A stretch of DNA of 64,000 bases, taken from NCBI RefSeq assembly GCF_006539885.1, contig NZ_BJNW01000017.1, positions 17,973 through 81,972 of the forward strand. Direction: 5' to 3'. This DNA comes from Kocuria varians (GTDB taxonomy: Bacteria; Actinomycetota; Actinomycetes; Actinomycetales; Micrococcaceae). The notes below the pieces were generated by a model that did not search any database, had not been told where the DNA came from, and worked only from the letters and a program-made list of their open reading frames with translations. A program made the translations under genes and the position numbers. Shown here in pieces: positions 8,891 to 17,879 of this stretch (its first letter is position 1; every line of letters starts with the position of its first letter).

Positions 8891-11623
8891 ATGACCTCCA
8901 CCCCCGCCGGGGACGGCGCACGCCTCCCCTTCACGGACACCCCCCTGCCGGGCCTGGACCCCGCGTGGTCGCGCACCCTCCCGGTGCCCTCGACCGCCGG
9001 CGTGGAGCCGGTACCCGGACGCACCCGCAGCTGGCACGTCCTGGACAATGCGGACGTGATCGCCCGCTCCGGTGCCACCCCGCAGGGCATCGTCCTGGCC
9101 GTGCACGGCAACCCCACGTGGTCCTACCTGTGGCGCGACGTGCTGCGGGCCGCGGCCCAGGCCGAGCGGCCATGGCGCGTGGTGGCCGTGGACCAGCTGG
9201 ACATGGGCTTCTCCGAGCGCACCGGGCTCTTCCGGCGGCTGGAGGACCGCGTCACGGACCTCGGCGACCTCACCCGAGCGCTCGGCGTCGACACGGCGGG
9301 CCTGCCCGTGGTCACGCTCGCCCACGACTGGGGCGGGCTGATCTCCCAGGGCTGGGCCCAGGAGCACCCCGGGATCCACGCGGGCACCGTCATGACGAAC
9401 ACCGCCGTGCACCACGACGACGCCGAGGCCATCCCCTCCGCGCTGCGCCTGGCCCTGAACAAGGCCGTGCACGGACCCGTGACCACCGGTTCCACCGCGT
9501 TCATCGACACCACGCTCGCCCTGTGCGACCCGGCGCCGTCCGCAGCGGTCAAGCGCGCGTACAAGGCCCCCTACACGTCCAAGGAGCGCCGCGAGGGCGT
9601 CGCGCACTTCGTCGCGGACATCCCCGCGCCGCCGGAGCACCCCTCCCACGCCGCGTACGAGCGGATCGCCGGGCGCATGAGCGCCCGCGAGGTTCCCACC
9701 CTGCTGCTGTGGGGCACGGGCGACCCCGTCTTCCAGCAGCGCTACCTCGAGGACCTGATGCGCCGCGCCCCGCACGCGGACGTGCACCGTTACGAGGGCG
9801 CCAAGCACCTGCTGACCGAGGCCCGGGACATCGCCACCCCGATCCTCGCGTGGCTCGACGAGCAGTTCGGCCCCGCCGAGGCCGTGGTCGAGTCCCACCG
9901 CGAACGCCGCGCACGGGGCCGGGCGGCCTTCGTGCCGTTCTTCGCCGAGCTGGACGCGCGCCGCCACGACGACACCCCCGCCGTGGTGGACATGGGTCCC
10001 GTGACCGGCACCGTGGACGGGACCGCCCCGGAGCTGAGCATCGAGCGCAGCGTCTCGTGGGCGCAGCTATCCTCCTCCGTGGACCGGCTCGCCGTGGCAC
10101 TGCTGCGCACGGGCGTGCGCCCAGGGGACCGGGTCAACCTCATGGTGCCCCCGGGCTCGCAGCTGACCACCCTGATCTACGCGTGCCTGCGCATCGGCGC
10201 GGTCATCGTGGTGGCGGACCAGGGGCTGGGCCGCAAGGGCCTGACCCGTGCGCTGCGCGGCTCCTCGCCGCAGTGGTTCGTGGGGATCCGCAAGGCACTC
10301 GTGGGTGCGCGCGCGCTGGGCTGGCCCGGGCGCCGGATCGCCGCGGAGTCCATGGACCCCGTCTCCAAGAAGCTGCTGGGCGTGGAGCACACCGTCCCGG
10401 AGCTGATGGACTCGGTGACCGCCGTGCGCCCTGGCGAGATTCCGGACGTGGATCCTGACGCCGAGGCCGCCGTGCTGTTCACCTCCGGCTCCACCGGCCC
10501 GGCCAAGGGCGTCGTCTACACGCACCGTCAGATGGCGGGCATGCGGGACACCATCCGTGACACCTACGGGCTGCGCGCCGGAACCGGACTCGTGGCCGGC
10601 TTCGCACCGTTCGCCCTCCTGGGCCCCGCGCTGGGTGCCGCGTCCGTGACCCCGGACATGGACGTCACGAGCCCCAAGACGCTCACGGCGCAGGCCCTCG
10701 CCCAGGCCACCATGGCCATCGAGGCGTCCGCGGTGTTCGCATCCCCGGCGGCCATCGAGAACGTCCTCGCCACCGCGGACGAGCTCTCCCACGACGAGCG
10801 GGACGCCCTCGCCCGGGTCGGCCTCATGCTCTCCGCCGGCGCACCGATCCCCGAGGCCCTGCTGGTGCGGCTGCAGGAGCTCATGCCCGCGGCGGAGCTG
10901 CACACGCCCTACGGTATGACCGAGGCCCTGCCGCTCACGGACGTGAGCCTGGACGTCATCCGGGCCGCGCGCGAGGACGCCCAGCGCGGCGTGGACGGCG
11001 CCGGCCGGGGCGTCTGCGTGGGCACCCCCGTGGAGGGCGCCCAGCTGGGCGTGCTGCCGCTGCGGGCGGACGGCTCGGTCTCCGAGGAGATCGTCACGAC
11101 CCCCGGGGTCACCGGCGAGATCGTGGCCCGTGCACCGCACGCCAAGGACCACTACGACCGGCTGTGGATCACCGAGCGCGAGTCGGACCTCACCCCGGGG
11201 TGGCACCGCACCGGGGACGTGGGGCACTTCGACGCCCGCGAACGGCTCTGGTACGAGGGTCGCCTCGCGCACGTGATCACCATGGCGCAGGGCCCCGTGT
11301 CCTCCGTGGCGGCCGAGCACGCCGCCCAGCGCGTCCCCGGTGTGGGCCGCGCGGCCGTGGTGGGCGTGGGACCCGTGGGCTCGCAGTCCGCGGTGGCCGT
11401 GATCGAGACGGTCCCCGCCGCGAAGAAGCCGAGCGTGGCTCCCGCGGAGCTGAGCGAGCGCGTGCGAGGCACGGTGGCCTTCGCCACCGGCCTGCCCGTG
11501 AGCGCCGTGCTGGTGCTCCCCGAGCAGCCCACGGACATCCGCCACAACTCCAAGATCGACCGGACCGCATTGAGTGACTGGGCCGAGCAGGCGCTGGCCA
11601 CCGGAAAGCTGAGGGACCTGTGA
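8891..11623 (+). CDS. oleBC: OleBC fusion: beta-lactone decarboxylase plus beta-lactone synthetase
   Basis: A 910-aa two-enzyme fusion catalysing the last two olefin steps. The N-terminal third is an alpha/beta-hydrolase of the haloalkane-dehalogenase group (OleB). It has HGNPTWSYLWR from residue 72, nucleophile Asp146 in AHDWGG, and a catalytic-type His306 in AKHLLTE; OleB decarboxylates the cis-beta-lactone. The C-terminal two thirds is an ATP-dependent ANL-family enzyme (OleC), with FTSGSTGPAKGVVYTHRQM near residue 530, YGMTEALPLTD, and GWHRTGDVGHFDARERLWYEGRL. OleC closes the beta-hydroxy acid to the beta-lactone. ATG at 8891 has GGAG 8 nt upstream. An in-frame GTG at 8861 overlapping the oleA stop also has GGAG 8 nt upstream and is a real alternative. 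The stop overlaps oleD by 4 bp. Confidence 0.92.
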   Translation: MTSTPAGDGARLPFTDTPLPGLDPAWSRTLPVPSTAGVEPVPGRTRSWHVLDNADVIARSGATPQGIVLAVHGNPTWSYLWRDVLRAAAQAERPWRVVAVDQLDMGFSERTGLFRRLEDRVTDLGDLTRALGVDTAGLPVVTLAHDWGGLISQGWAQEHPGIHAGTVMTNTAVHHDDAEAIPSALRLALNKAVHGPVTTGSTAFIDTTLALCDPAPSAAVKRAYKAPYTSKERREGVAHFVADIPAPPEHPSHAAYERIAGRMSAREVPTLLLWGTGDPVFQQRYLEDLMRRAPHADVHRYEGAKHLLTEARDIATPILAWLDEQFGPAEAVVESHRERRARGRAAFVPFFAELDARRHDDTPAVVDMGPVTGTVDGTAPELSIERSVSWAQLSSSVDRLAVALLRTGVRPGDRVNLMVPPGSQLTTLIYACLRIGAVIVVADQGLGRKGLTRALRGSSPQWFVGIRKALVGARALGWPGRRIAAESMDPVSKKLLGVEHTVPELMDSVTAVRPGEIPDVDPDAEAAVLFTSGSTGPAKGVVYTHRQMAGMRDTIRDTYGLRAGTGLVAGFAPFALLGPALGAASVTPDMDVTSPKTLTAQALAQATMAIEASAVFASPAAIENVLATADELSHDERDALARVGLMLSAGAPIPEALLVRLQELMPAAELHTPYGMTEALPLTDVSLDVIRAAREDAQRGVDGAGRGVCVGTPVEGAQLGVLPLRADGSVSEEIVTTPGVTGEIVARAPHAKDHYDRLWITERESDLTPGWHRTGDVGHFDARERLWYEGRLAHVITMAQGPVSSVAAEHAAQRVPGVGRAAVVGVGPVGSQSAVAVIETVPAAKKPSVAPAELSERVRGTVAFATGLPVSAVLVLPEQPTDIRHNSKIDRTALSDWAEQALATGKLRDL

Positions 11624-12951
11624 GCGACGACCAGACCCGCGGGCGCCACCGCGCCACGGACAGCCACCCCGCCGAGCCCGCGGGCACCGGGAAGACCCCG
11701 GCCGCCCAGGGCACGTCCTTCGAGGTCCAGGGCTCGGCTCAGATCGCGGACCCCGAGCGCGGCGGCGCCACCGCCACGCAGGGAGCGCTGGACGGCACCG
11801 GGCGCACCGCCCTGGTGACCGGGGCCTCCGGGATGCTCGGCGGCGACGTCGCCCGCGTCCTACTCGCGCGCGGCTGGAAGGTCCGCGTGTTCCAGCGCGG
11901 CCTCGCCGCCGTCGCCGAGCGCGAAGGCGTGGACGAGGTGCTGGGCTCCGTGGACGACCCCGAGGCCGTGGCCCGCGCGCTCGACGGCGTGGACGACGTC
12001 GTCCACCTGGCCGCCAAGGTCTCCTTCACCGGGGACTGGGCCGATTTCGTGCGCGTGAACGCGACGGGGACGCGCGTGCTGCTGTGCCAGGCGCAGAACG
12101 CCGGGGTGCACAACGTCGTGTTCGTGTCCTCCCCCTCCGTGGCCCACGAGGGCGTGTCGATCGAGGGCGCAGGCGCGGAACCCGCAAACCCGCAGACCGC
12201 GCGTGGCAACTACGCACGGTCCAAGGCCGCGGCCGAGCTGCTCGCCCTGAGCATGGACGGGCAGCGGGAGCTGAAGGTCGCCGCCGTGCGCCCGCACATC
12301 GTGTGGGGTCCCGGTGACACGCAGCTCGTGGAGCGCGTGGTGGACCGCGCGGCCGCGGGTCGCATGCCGGACCTCGACCACGGTGCCGCAATGATCGACA
12401 CCACCTACATCGACAACGCCTCCGAGGCCATCGTGCGCGCGCTCGAGCGGATCGACGCCGTGCACGGCCGTGCGCTCGTGGTCACGAACGGTGAACCGCG
12501 TCCCGTGGGCGAGCTCGTGGCACGCATGTGCGCCGCGGCGGACGTCCCCGCCCCCACGTTCTCCGTGCCCGGCTCCGTGGCCCGCTTCGCCGGTCGCGTG
12601 ATCGAGAAGGTCTGGCCGCACGTCCCCGCCCGGTTCCGCGGCGGCGACGACGAGCCCCCCATGACCGAGTTCCTCGCCGAGCAGATGTCCACGGCCCACT
12701 GGTTCGACCAGCGCGAGACCCGCGAGCTGCTGGACTGGACGCCCTCCGTGAGCCTGGACGAGGGTTTCGCGCGGATCGCGGAGTACTACCGCGACCACCC
12801 GCGCCCCGGCAAGCACACGGGTTCGGTCTCCCTCGACCGCGTGGAGGAGGTCGCGGACGACCAGCGTGCCCGCGCCGAGGACTCCTCCGTGGCGTCCGAG
12901 GCCAAGGACAGCGGTGTGACCACCGACCTGCAGAGCGTGCGCGACCGCTGA
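11620..12951 (+). CDS. oleD: OleD: NAD(P)-dependent 2-alkyl-3-oxoalkanoate reductase
   Basis: A short-chain dehydrogenase/epimerase-type reductase, 443 aa, that reduces the OleA product to the beta-hydroxy acid used by OleC. An unusually long polar N-terminal extension (about 55 residues, rich in Thr, Ala and Gly) precedes the Rossmann fold. Visible are TALVTGASGMLGGDVARVL (NAD-binding glycine motif), VVHLAAKVSFTG, VFVSSPSV and the catalytic-type YARSK (GNYARSKAAAELL). The GTG start at 11620 overlaps the oleBC stop (GTGA), indicating translational coupling. A strong hairpin terminator follows the stop. The N-terminal extension could mean a later real start, but the coupling favours this one. 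Confidence 0.88.
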   Translation: MSDDQTRGRHRATDSHPAEPAGTGKTPAAQGTSFEVQGSAQIADPERGGATATQGALDGTGRTALVTGASGMLGGDVARVLLARGWKVRVFQRGLAAVAEREGVDEVLGSVDDPEAVARALDGVDDVVHLAAKVSFTGDWADFVRVNATGTRVLLCQAQNAGVHNVVFVSSPSVAHEGVSIEGAGAEPANPQTARGNYARSKAAAELLALSMDGQRELKVAAVRPHIVWGPGDTQLVERVVDRAAAGRMPDLDHGAAMIDTTYIDNASEAIVRALERIDAVHGRALVVTNGEPRPVGELVARMCAAADVPAPTFSVPGSVARFAGRVIEKVWPHVPARFRGGDDEPPMTEFLAEQMSTAHWFDQRETRELLDWTPSVSLDEGFARIAEYYRDHPRPGKHTGSVSLDRVEEVADDQRARAEDSSVASEAKDSGVTTDLQSVRDR

Positions 12952-12976
12952 CCCGCGCGGTGCAACGCCGCGCACC

Positions 12977-13020
12977 GAGGCCCGTTCGGCCCAGGACACT
13001 CCTGGGACCGGACGGGCCTC
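12977..13020 (+). terminator. Terminator after the ole operon
   Basis: Long hairpin 26 nt past oleD. GAGGCCCGT at the 5' end pairs with ACGGGCCTC at the 3' end, and CCCAGGA pairs with TCCTGGG inside, with a 3-nt loop. It separates the ole operon from tetR. Confidence 0.85.
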
Positions 13021-13039
13021 CTGCGTGCCCGGACTCTGC

Positions 13040-13086
13040 TTGCGCTCTCGAACTCTATTACGGTACAAATGTACGCGTACGTTTGT
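13040..13086 (+). promoter_or_regulatory. tetR promoter with overlapping palindromic operator
   Basis: The promoter is TTGCGC (13040-13045), an 18-nt spacer, then TACAAA (13064-13069). Overlapping the -10 is a 22-bp palindrome at 13065-13086: arms ACAAA and TTTGT flank the symmetric core GTACGCGTAC, with one mismatched pair. A dyad over the -10 of a TetR gene is the usual layout of an autoregulated operator. GAGGAGG follows just before the ATG at 13103. Confidence 0.75.
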
Positions 13087-13102
13087 TTGCAGAGGAGGCG
13101 GT

Positions 13103-13681
13103 ATGGGCGAGCAGGAGAAGGCCGCGCCGCGCAGGCGCGACCCCGAGCGGCGTCGTCGGGAGATCCTGGAGGCGGCCGCCGAGATCGTGGTGACCCGAGG
13201 GCCATCGGCGCTGACCCACCGGGCGATCGCCGCCCACGCGGGGATCCCGCTGGGCACCATCACGCGCCACTTCCCCTCGATCGACGCCCTGCGGGAGACC
13301 GCCCTCGAGACGGTCGGAACCGAGAACGAGGCGGAGCTCGACGTCGTGCAGCGCGAGCTCACCAACCATCCGGACCCCGCGGCGCGGCTCGCCGAGCTGA
13401 TGCACGAGGACCACCTCGACATCCGGCAGGCCCACGCGTCCATCGCCATGATCACCGCCGCGGTCCACGACGACCGGCTGCGTTCCCTGGCCCGGCGGTG
13501 GAGCGAACGCCTCACGGAGATCCTCACCGCGCACTGCGACCCGGAGAGCGCCCGCGCCATGGCCCGCTACGTGGACGGTGCGCTCGTCGAGACCGTCCTC
13601 TCCGACGGACCCCCCAGCACGGCGACGATGACCCGCGCCCTGCGTGCCCTGATGTCCCCGAGCCCCGCGGAAGGCGAATGA
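13103..13681 (+). CDS. TetR-family transcriptional regulator
   Basis: A 192-aa repressor. The N-terminal helix-turn-helix is clear: RRREILEAAAEIVVTRGPSALTHRAIAAHAGIPLGTITRHFPSIDALRETAL (about residues 15-66). The helical ligand domain that follows is variable and gives no hint of the ligand. ATG at 13103 is preceded by GAGGAGG at 6 nt; the frame is open further upstream but that would run through the operator. A 22-bp palindrome over the promoter predicts autoregulation. The gene overlaps by 4 bp the start of a DHA2-type exporter frame, the usual TetR-pump pair. The pump is broken while this regulator is intact. Confidence 0.9.
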   Translation: MGEQEKAAPRRRDPERRRREILEAAAEIVVTRGPSALTHRAIAAHAGIPLGTITRHFPSIDALRETALETVGTENEAELDVVQRELTNHPDPAARLAELMHEDHLDIRQAHASIAMITAAVHDDRLRSLARRWSERLTEILTAHCDPESARAMARYVDGALVETVLSDGPPSTATMTRALRALMSPSPAEGE

Positions 13682-13722
13682 CCGTGACCACTGCCCCTGC
13701 CGCCACCTAGGCCACCCCGACC

Positions 13723-15235
13723 ATGTCCCGCGGCCGCCGCTGGGGCGCCCTTGCCGTGCTGAGCGCGACCTGATCGTCATCACCATGGACATGACGATCC
13801 TCAACATCGCCCTGCCCACGATGTCCGCGGAGCTGCACCCGTCCTCCGACCAGCAGCTGTGGATCGTGGACATCTACTCCCTCGTACTGGCCGCGCTGCT
13901 CGTGCCCGTGGCCGGCCTCGCCGACCGGTGGGGGCGCAAGCGCATGCTGCTGCTCGGCTACGTCGTCTTCGCGGCGGCCTCCCTGCTCGTGCTCGTCGCG
14001 GACTCCCCCGGCGCGGTCATCGCGATCCGCGCACTGCTGGGCGTGGGCGGTGCCATGGTCATGCCCACCACGCTGTCCCTGATCTGCGTGGTGTTCACCG
14101 ACCCGAAGGAGCGCGCGACCGCCCTGAGCGTGTGGGCAGCGGCGTCCGGACTCGGCTCGGTCGCGGGGCCACTCGTGGGTGGCTTCCTGCTCGAGCACTT
14201 CTCGTGGCACTCGGCGTTCCTCATCAACGTGCCCCTCGTGGGCCTGAGCGCCGTGGGCGGCTTCCTGCTGCTGCGCGAGTCCCGCGTGTCCGGGCTCGGC
14301 CGCTTCGACGGCCTCTCCGCGGTGCTGTCCCTGGTGGGCATGTCCACGCTCGTGTGGTCGCTGAAGCAGTTCGGCAAGGACGCCGACGCCGCCGCGGCAC
14401 CGGCGTGGACCGCGCTGGCCGTCGCGGTGGTCACCCTGGCGTGGTTCATCACGCGCAACGTTCGCAGCGAGACTCCCCTGCTCGACATCCGGCTCTTCCG
14501 CGGGCGGCAGTTCAGCGCGGGCATCATCGCCGCTTTCAGCGCCACGTTCTCCCTGACCGCCGCGCTGCTCCTCGTGGCCCAGTGGCTGCAGCTCGTGCAG
14601 GGGGCGAGCCCCATCGAGGCCGGTGTCCAGCTCATCCCGATCGTGGTCGTGGGCGCCGTCTCCTCCTTGGCCGCACCGGTGGTGAGCCGCTGGATCGGTG
14701 CACGGGCGGTCCTGGCCGGGGGTCTCGGACTCGCGGGGATCGGGCTGCTGCTCATCGGGGCGATGCCGTCCCTCACGCTGGCGAGCGTCGTCGCTCCCCT
14801 GTGCCTCGTGGGTGCGGGCATGGGAGCACTGGCCATCGGCTCCGCCCTGATCATGGGCGGCTCTCCCCCGGAGAAGGCCAGCAACGCCGGCGCCCTGGAG
14901 GAGACGGCGTACGAGCTGGGCGGCACGTTCGGTGTCACCATCCTGGGCAGCATCTCCGCGCTCGTGTTCAGCGCCGGGCTCACGGGCTCCGCCGTGTTCG
15001 CCACGCTTCAGCGGCAGCACCCGGAGCTGGCCGAACAGGCCCGGGAGTCGCTCGGGGCGGCCATGGGCATCGCGCCACCGAGCAGGGCCTACCGGAGCTG
15101 GCGCAGCAGGCGGCACTGTCCCTCACGGACTCGCTGCAGGTGGCAGGTCTGTCCGGCGGTGCATTCATGGTGTGCGCGGCGGTGCTGGTGTTCTTCCTGA
15201 CGCCGCGCGGGGCGTGCGTGGCCGAGGGGCACTGA
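13723..15235 (+). pseudogene. DHA2-type multidrug MFS exporter, frameshifted twice
   Basis: Homologous to 14-TM drug:H+ antiporters (EmrB/QacA group): LNIALPTMSAELHPSSDQQLWIVD, the GLADRWGRKRMLLLG loop, and LLGVGGAMVMPTTLS. The reading frame is broken. The N-terminal part MSRGRRWGALAVLSAT (from ATG 13723) runs into TGA at about 13771, and the protein continues as LIVITMDMTILNIALP one frame over, consistent with loss of one base. Near 15075 a second one-base loss shifts the C-terminus: GLPELAQQAALSLTDSLQVAGLSGGAFMVC, ending at 15235, lies in the third frame. A further in-frame TAG at 13708 follows an ATG at 13678 that overlaps the tetR stop. The largest intact piece is 13785-15200, which lacks half of TM1 and ends in out-of-frame residues. 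It could be true decay or assembly error. Confidence 0.8.
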
Positions 15236-15305
15236 GCACCGGGACGCCAACGGGGAGGTCCTGGCCCATGGAACTGCCCGTCACGGAGCTGTCGGGCCTC
15301 TCTTC

Positions 15306-16235
15306 TCAGGGCCGGAAGCGGCGCGGCCTCTTCTGGCACCGCGAGCAGCGGTACGAGGACCGGTTGGCGAACTTCTCCCGCACGATCACCCCGTCCTCAC
15401 CGGCAGCCTCGCAGCGGGGGCACGGCAGCCCCTCCCGCCCGTAGGCGTTGAGCGAGCGGGCGAAGTACCCCGACTCCCCGTTCACGTTGACGTACAGCGA
15501 GTCGAAGCTCGTGCCGCCGGCGTCGAGCGCCCTGCGCATGACCTCCTGGCACGCCGCCACGAGCTCACGGGTGCGCGGCGCGGTCATCGTCTCGGTCGGC
15601 GCCGCCCAGTGCAGCCGGGCGGCCCAGAGGGCCTCGTCCGCGTAGATGTTGCCGATCCCGGAGATCAGCCCCTGGTCCAGCAGCGCACGCTTCAGGCCCG
15701 TGCGGCGGCGTCGTAGGGCGGCGTGGAAGGCGGCCACGTCGAAGAGCGGGTCCAGCGGGTCGCGGGCGATGTGCGCGGCGTGCTCGGGAACCAGCCCATG
15801 ACCGTCCGTGCTGGGCACGAGCGGGTCCAGGAGCATGCCGCCGAAGATGCGCTGGTCCACGAACCGTGCCTGCTCGGGCAACGGCTCACCGGTCTCGGAG
15901 GCGGAGGGAGAGAGACCCAGTCGGATGCGTTCGTGACGCGGGGCGGGCTGGTCCTCGGAGGCGACGAGCAGCTGACCACTCATCCCCAGGTGCACGAGCA
16001 GCGACCGCGCGGGCTCGGCCTCGGCACCGTCCCGCAGCGGGAGCCAGAGAAACTTGCCCCGCCGTTGCGCGGAGTCCACCGTCAGCCCGGCCAGGCGCTC
16101 CTGGAAGTCCAGGACACCGGCCGTGTGGCGGCGCAGGGAACGGGCGTCGAAGACCTGCACGGACTCGACCATGCGCCCCACGACCCAGCGCTCGACGCCG
16201 CGGCGCACCACCTCCACCTCGGGCAGCTCGGGCAC
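15306..16235 (-). CDS. mutM: Formamidopyrimidine-DNA glycosylase MutM (Fpg)
   Basis: Bifunctional base-excision repair glycosylase/AP lyase for 8-oxoguanine and formamidopyrimidines, 309 aa. The N-terminus is [12 protein letters not shown] with catalytic Pro2 and Glu3. The helix-two-turn-helix region is [21 protein letters not shown], and the C-terminal zinc finger has CPRC and CSRC ([11 protein letters not shown] to [13 protein letters not shown]). GTG at 16235 is chosen so that the invariant Pro-Glu follows the initiator; the open frame upstream overlaps rnc and is not used. It sits 7 nt after rnc on the same strand. Its usual neighbour smc is separated by the ole/tetR block, and the converging broken exporter ends 70 nt before its stop. 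Confidence 0.96.
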   Translation of the reverse strand: MPELPEVEVVRRGVERWVVGRMVESVQVFDARSLRRHTAGVLDFQERLAGLTVDSAQRRGKFLWLPLRDGAEAEPARSLLVHLGMSGQLLVASEDQPAPRHERIRLGLSPSASETGEPLPEQARFVDQRIFGGMLLDPLVPSTDGHGLVPEHAAHIARDPLDPLFDVAAFHAALRRRRTGLKRALLDQGLISGIGNIYADEALWAARLHWAAPTETMTAPRTRELVAACQEVMRRALDAGGTSFDSLYVNVNGESGYFARSLNAYGREGLPCPRCEAAGEDGVIVREKFANRSSYRCSRCQKRPRRFRP

Positions 16236-16242
16236 GAGTGCC

Positions 16243-16947
16243 TCAGCCCTTGGCGGGGAAGCGTTCGGTGATCGCCTCGCACGCGGCGGCGGCGGCGGAA
16301 CGCTCGGCGGCCTTCTTGGAGGTGCCCTCGCCGTGGCCCAGGATCTCCCCGGCCACCACGGCGTCCGCCGTGAAGTGGCGTTCGTGGTCCGGACCGGTGC
16401 CCTCGACCTCATAGCGCACGGTTCCCAGACCGTGCTGGGCGGCGAGCTCGACCACCTGGGTCTTCCAGTCCTTGCCCTCGCGCAGCACGCGCGTGTCCTC
16501 GAGCAGCGGGATCATCATGCGCAGCACGAGGTCCCGGGCGGGCAGTGCCCCCTGGGACTCGTAGACCGCGCCGATCAGCGCCTCGGTGGTGTCCGCGAGG
16601 ATCGAGGCCTTCTCGCTGCCGTGCGTGCGGATCTCGCCCTTGCCCAGCCGGATGTGCGGGCCCAGGTCGAAGGTGCGGGCCACGCCCGCGAGTGCCCGGG
16701 CCGAGACCACGGAGGCCCGCAGCTTGGCGAGCCGCCCCTCGTCCCACTCCGGGTACCGGTGGTAGATCTCGTCCGTCACGGCGAGCTGCAGGACGGCGTC
16801 GCCCAGGAACTCGAGGCGCTCGTTGTGCAGCTCCCCCGGGTGCTCGTAGGCGTAGGAACGGTGCGTCAGCGCAATGCGAAGCGTCTCGGTGTCGATGTCG
16901 ACACCGAGACGCCTCTGCAGTTCGCCGGGATCCGGCAACGTTGCCAC
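16243..16947 (-). CDS. rnc: Ribonuclease III
   Basis: Double-strand-specific endoribonuclease for rRNA and mRNA processing, 234 aa. The N-terminal nuclease domain carries the signature [12 protein letters not shown] and the second acidic motif [11 protein letters not shown]. The C-terminal dsRNA-binding domain ends [21 protein letters not shown]. The start is GTG at 16947, beginning [16 protein letters not shown]. It lies 1 nt after rpmF and 7 nt before mutM, so yceD-rpmF-rnc-mutM reads as one transcription unit, as in most actinobacteria. Confidence 0.97.
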   Translation of the reverse strand: MATLPDPGELQRRLGVDIDTETLRIALTHRSYAYEHPGELHNERLEFLGDAVLQLAVTDEIYHRYPEWDEGRLAKLRASVVSARALAGVARTFDLGPHIRLGKGEIRTHGSEKASILADTTEALIGAVYESQGALPARDLVLRMMIPLLEDTRVLREGKDWKTQVVELAAQHGLGTVRYEVEGTGPDHERHFTADAVVAGEILGHGEGTSKKAAERSAAAAACEAITERFPAKG

Positions 16948-16948
16948 G

Positions 16949-17152
16949 TTACGCGTCAGCGACCTTGCGACCCTTGTACTCGTAGAACAAGGGGGTGCCG
17001 GCGGAATCGGAGACCAGCTTGGCCTGGTGCGGCAGGCTGTAGCTGACCTTGCCGTTCTCGACGGTCTTCACCAGCTTCGGCGCCTGCGCCTTCCACTGCG
17101 AACGACGCATCCGGGTATTCGCACGGGACATTTTCCGCTTGGGAACAGCCAC
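16949..17152 (-). CDS. rpmF: 50S ribosomal protein L32
   Basis: A 67-aa ribosomal protein, beginning [21 protein letters not shown], the signature of bacterial bL32. It is of the zinc-free type: the usual CxxC pairs are absent. It ends [13 protein letters not shown] with TAA. The GTG at 17152 is 2 nt after the yceD stop, and AAGAGAGATAGCC upstream serves as ribosome site. yceD-rpmF pairing is nearly universal in bacteria. Confidence 0.97.
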   Translation of the reverse strand: MAVPKRKMSRANTRMRRSQWKAQAPKLVKTVENGKVSYSLPHQAKLVSDSAGTPLFYEYKGRKVADA

Positions 17153-17154
17153 GG

Positions 17155-17748
17155 CTATCTCTCTTCTCTCGTGTCGGTTGTCGGCAACGACGCATCCGGT
17201 TCCTGATCCGACTCGGTCATCAGGGCCTTGAGGGCGGACCAGCGGGGATCCGTCACGTCGTGGTGGTGGTCCGGGTCGTTCTCGAGCCGTGCACCGCACT
17301 GGGCGCACAGGCCCGGGCAGTCGGCCCGGCACACCGGTTGGAACGGCAGCTGAGTGATCACTGCGTCCCGAAGCATCGGTTCGAGGTCGATCTCTTCGTC
17401 CGTCACTTCATACACTTGCTCGTCCTCGACGTTCTCGTCGCCCTTGGGGGACGGTTCGAAGACGAAAAGCTCTTGCACGTCGACCGGTAGTTCGTAGTCA
17501 ATGGGGTCGAGGCACCTGCTGCACTCCCCGTGAACACTGACGATCACGGTTCCGCTGACCAGAATACCGTCGTGGACGGATTCCAGCCGCAGCTGCAGAT
17601 CCATGGGCGTGCCCTCGGGGGACCCGATGAGCGCCGTCCCGAAGTCCTTCGGTGCGGGGACCTCGACGTCCAGGGTTTCCATGGTCCCCGGACGGTGTTC
17701 GAGCTCCCTGACGTCGAACGCGAGGGATGAACTGTTGCGGTGATTCAC
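17155..17748 (-). CDS. yceD: YceD/DUF177 protein
   Basis: DUF177 protein, 197 aa, linked in several bacteria to 23S rRNA accumulation and almost always encoded before rpmF. It has a central Cys pair ([23 protein letters not shown]) and a distal cluster, [13 protein letters not shown], that could bind a metal. An acidic stretch follows [18 protein letters not shown]. The GTG at 17748 has AGGAG 4-5 nt upstream and a TGTAGT box further up. The Ser/Thr/Asp-rich C-terminal tail beyond the cysteine cluster is poorly conserved in this family. Confidence 0.92.
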   Translation of the reverse strand: MNHRNSSSLAFDVRELEHRPGTMETLDVEVPAPKDFGTALIGSPEGTPMDLQLRLESVHDGILVSGTVIVSVHGECSRCLDPIDYELPVDVQELFVFEPSPKGDENVEDEQVYEVTDEEIDLEPMLRDAVITQLPFQPVCRADCPGLCAQCGARLENDPDHHHDVTDPRWSALKALMTESDQEPDASLPTTDTREER

Positions 17749-17879
17749 GAAACTCCTGGCTGACTACACTGGCCGACAGACCACCTTAGCACGCAGTGCG
17801 CCTGCGCTTCATCCCGCGCGGGCCGACGACGCCGCACCGCCCCGCGGGTGGGGCGCCTCGCCCCGGGCGCGTGGCCGCC

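Noticed and set aside
12786..13205. Minus-strand frame across the end of oleD and the start of tetR
   Set aside because: It runs through the ole terminator and the tetR operator and has no family features.
13678..13710. Ten-codon peptide overlapping the tetR stop, ending at TAG
   Set aside because: It is more simply explained as the original N-terminus of the exporter, whose frame continues past the TAG as MSRGRRWGALAVLSAT.
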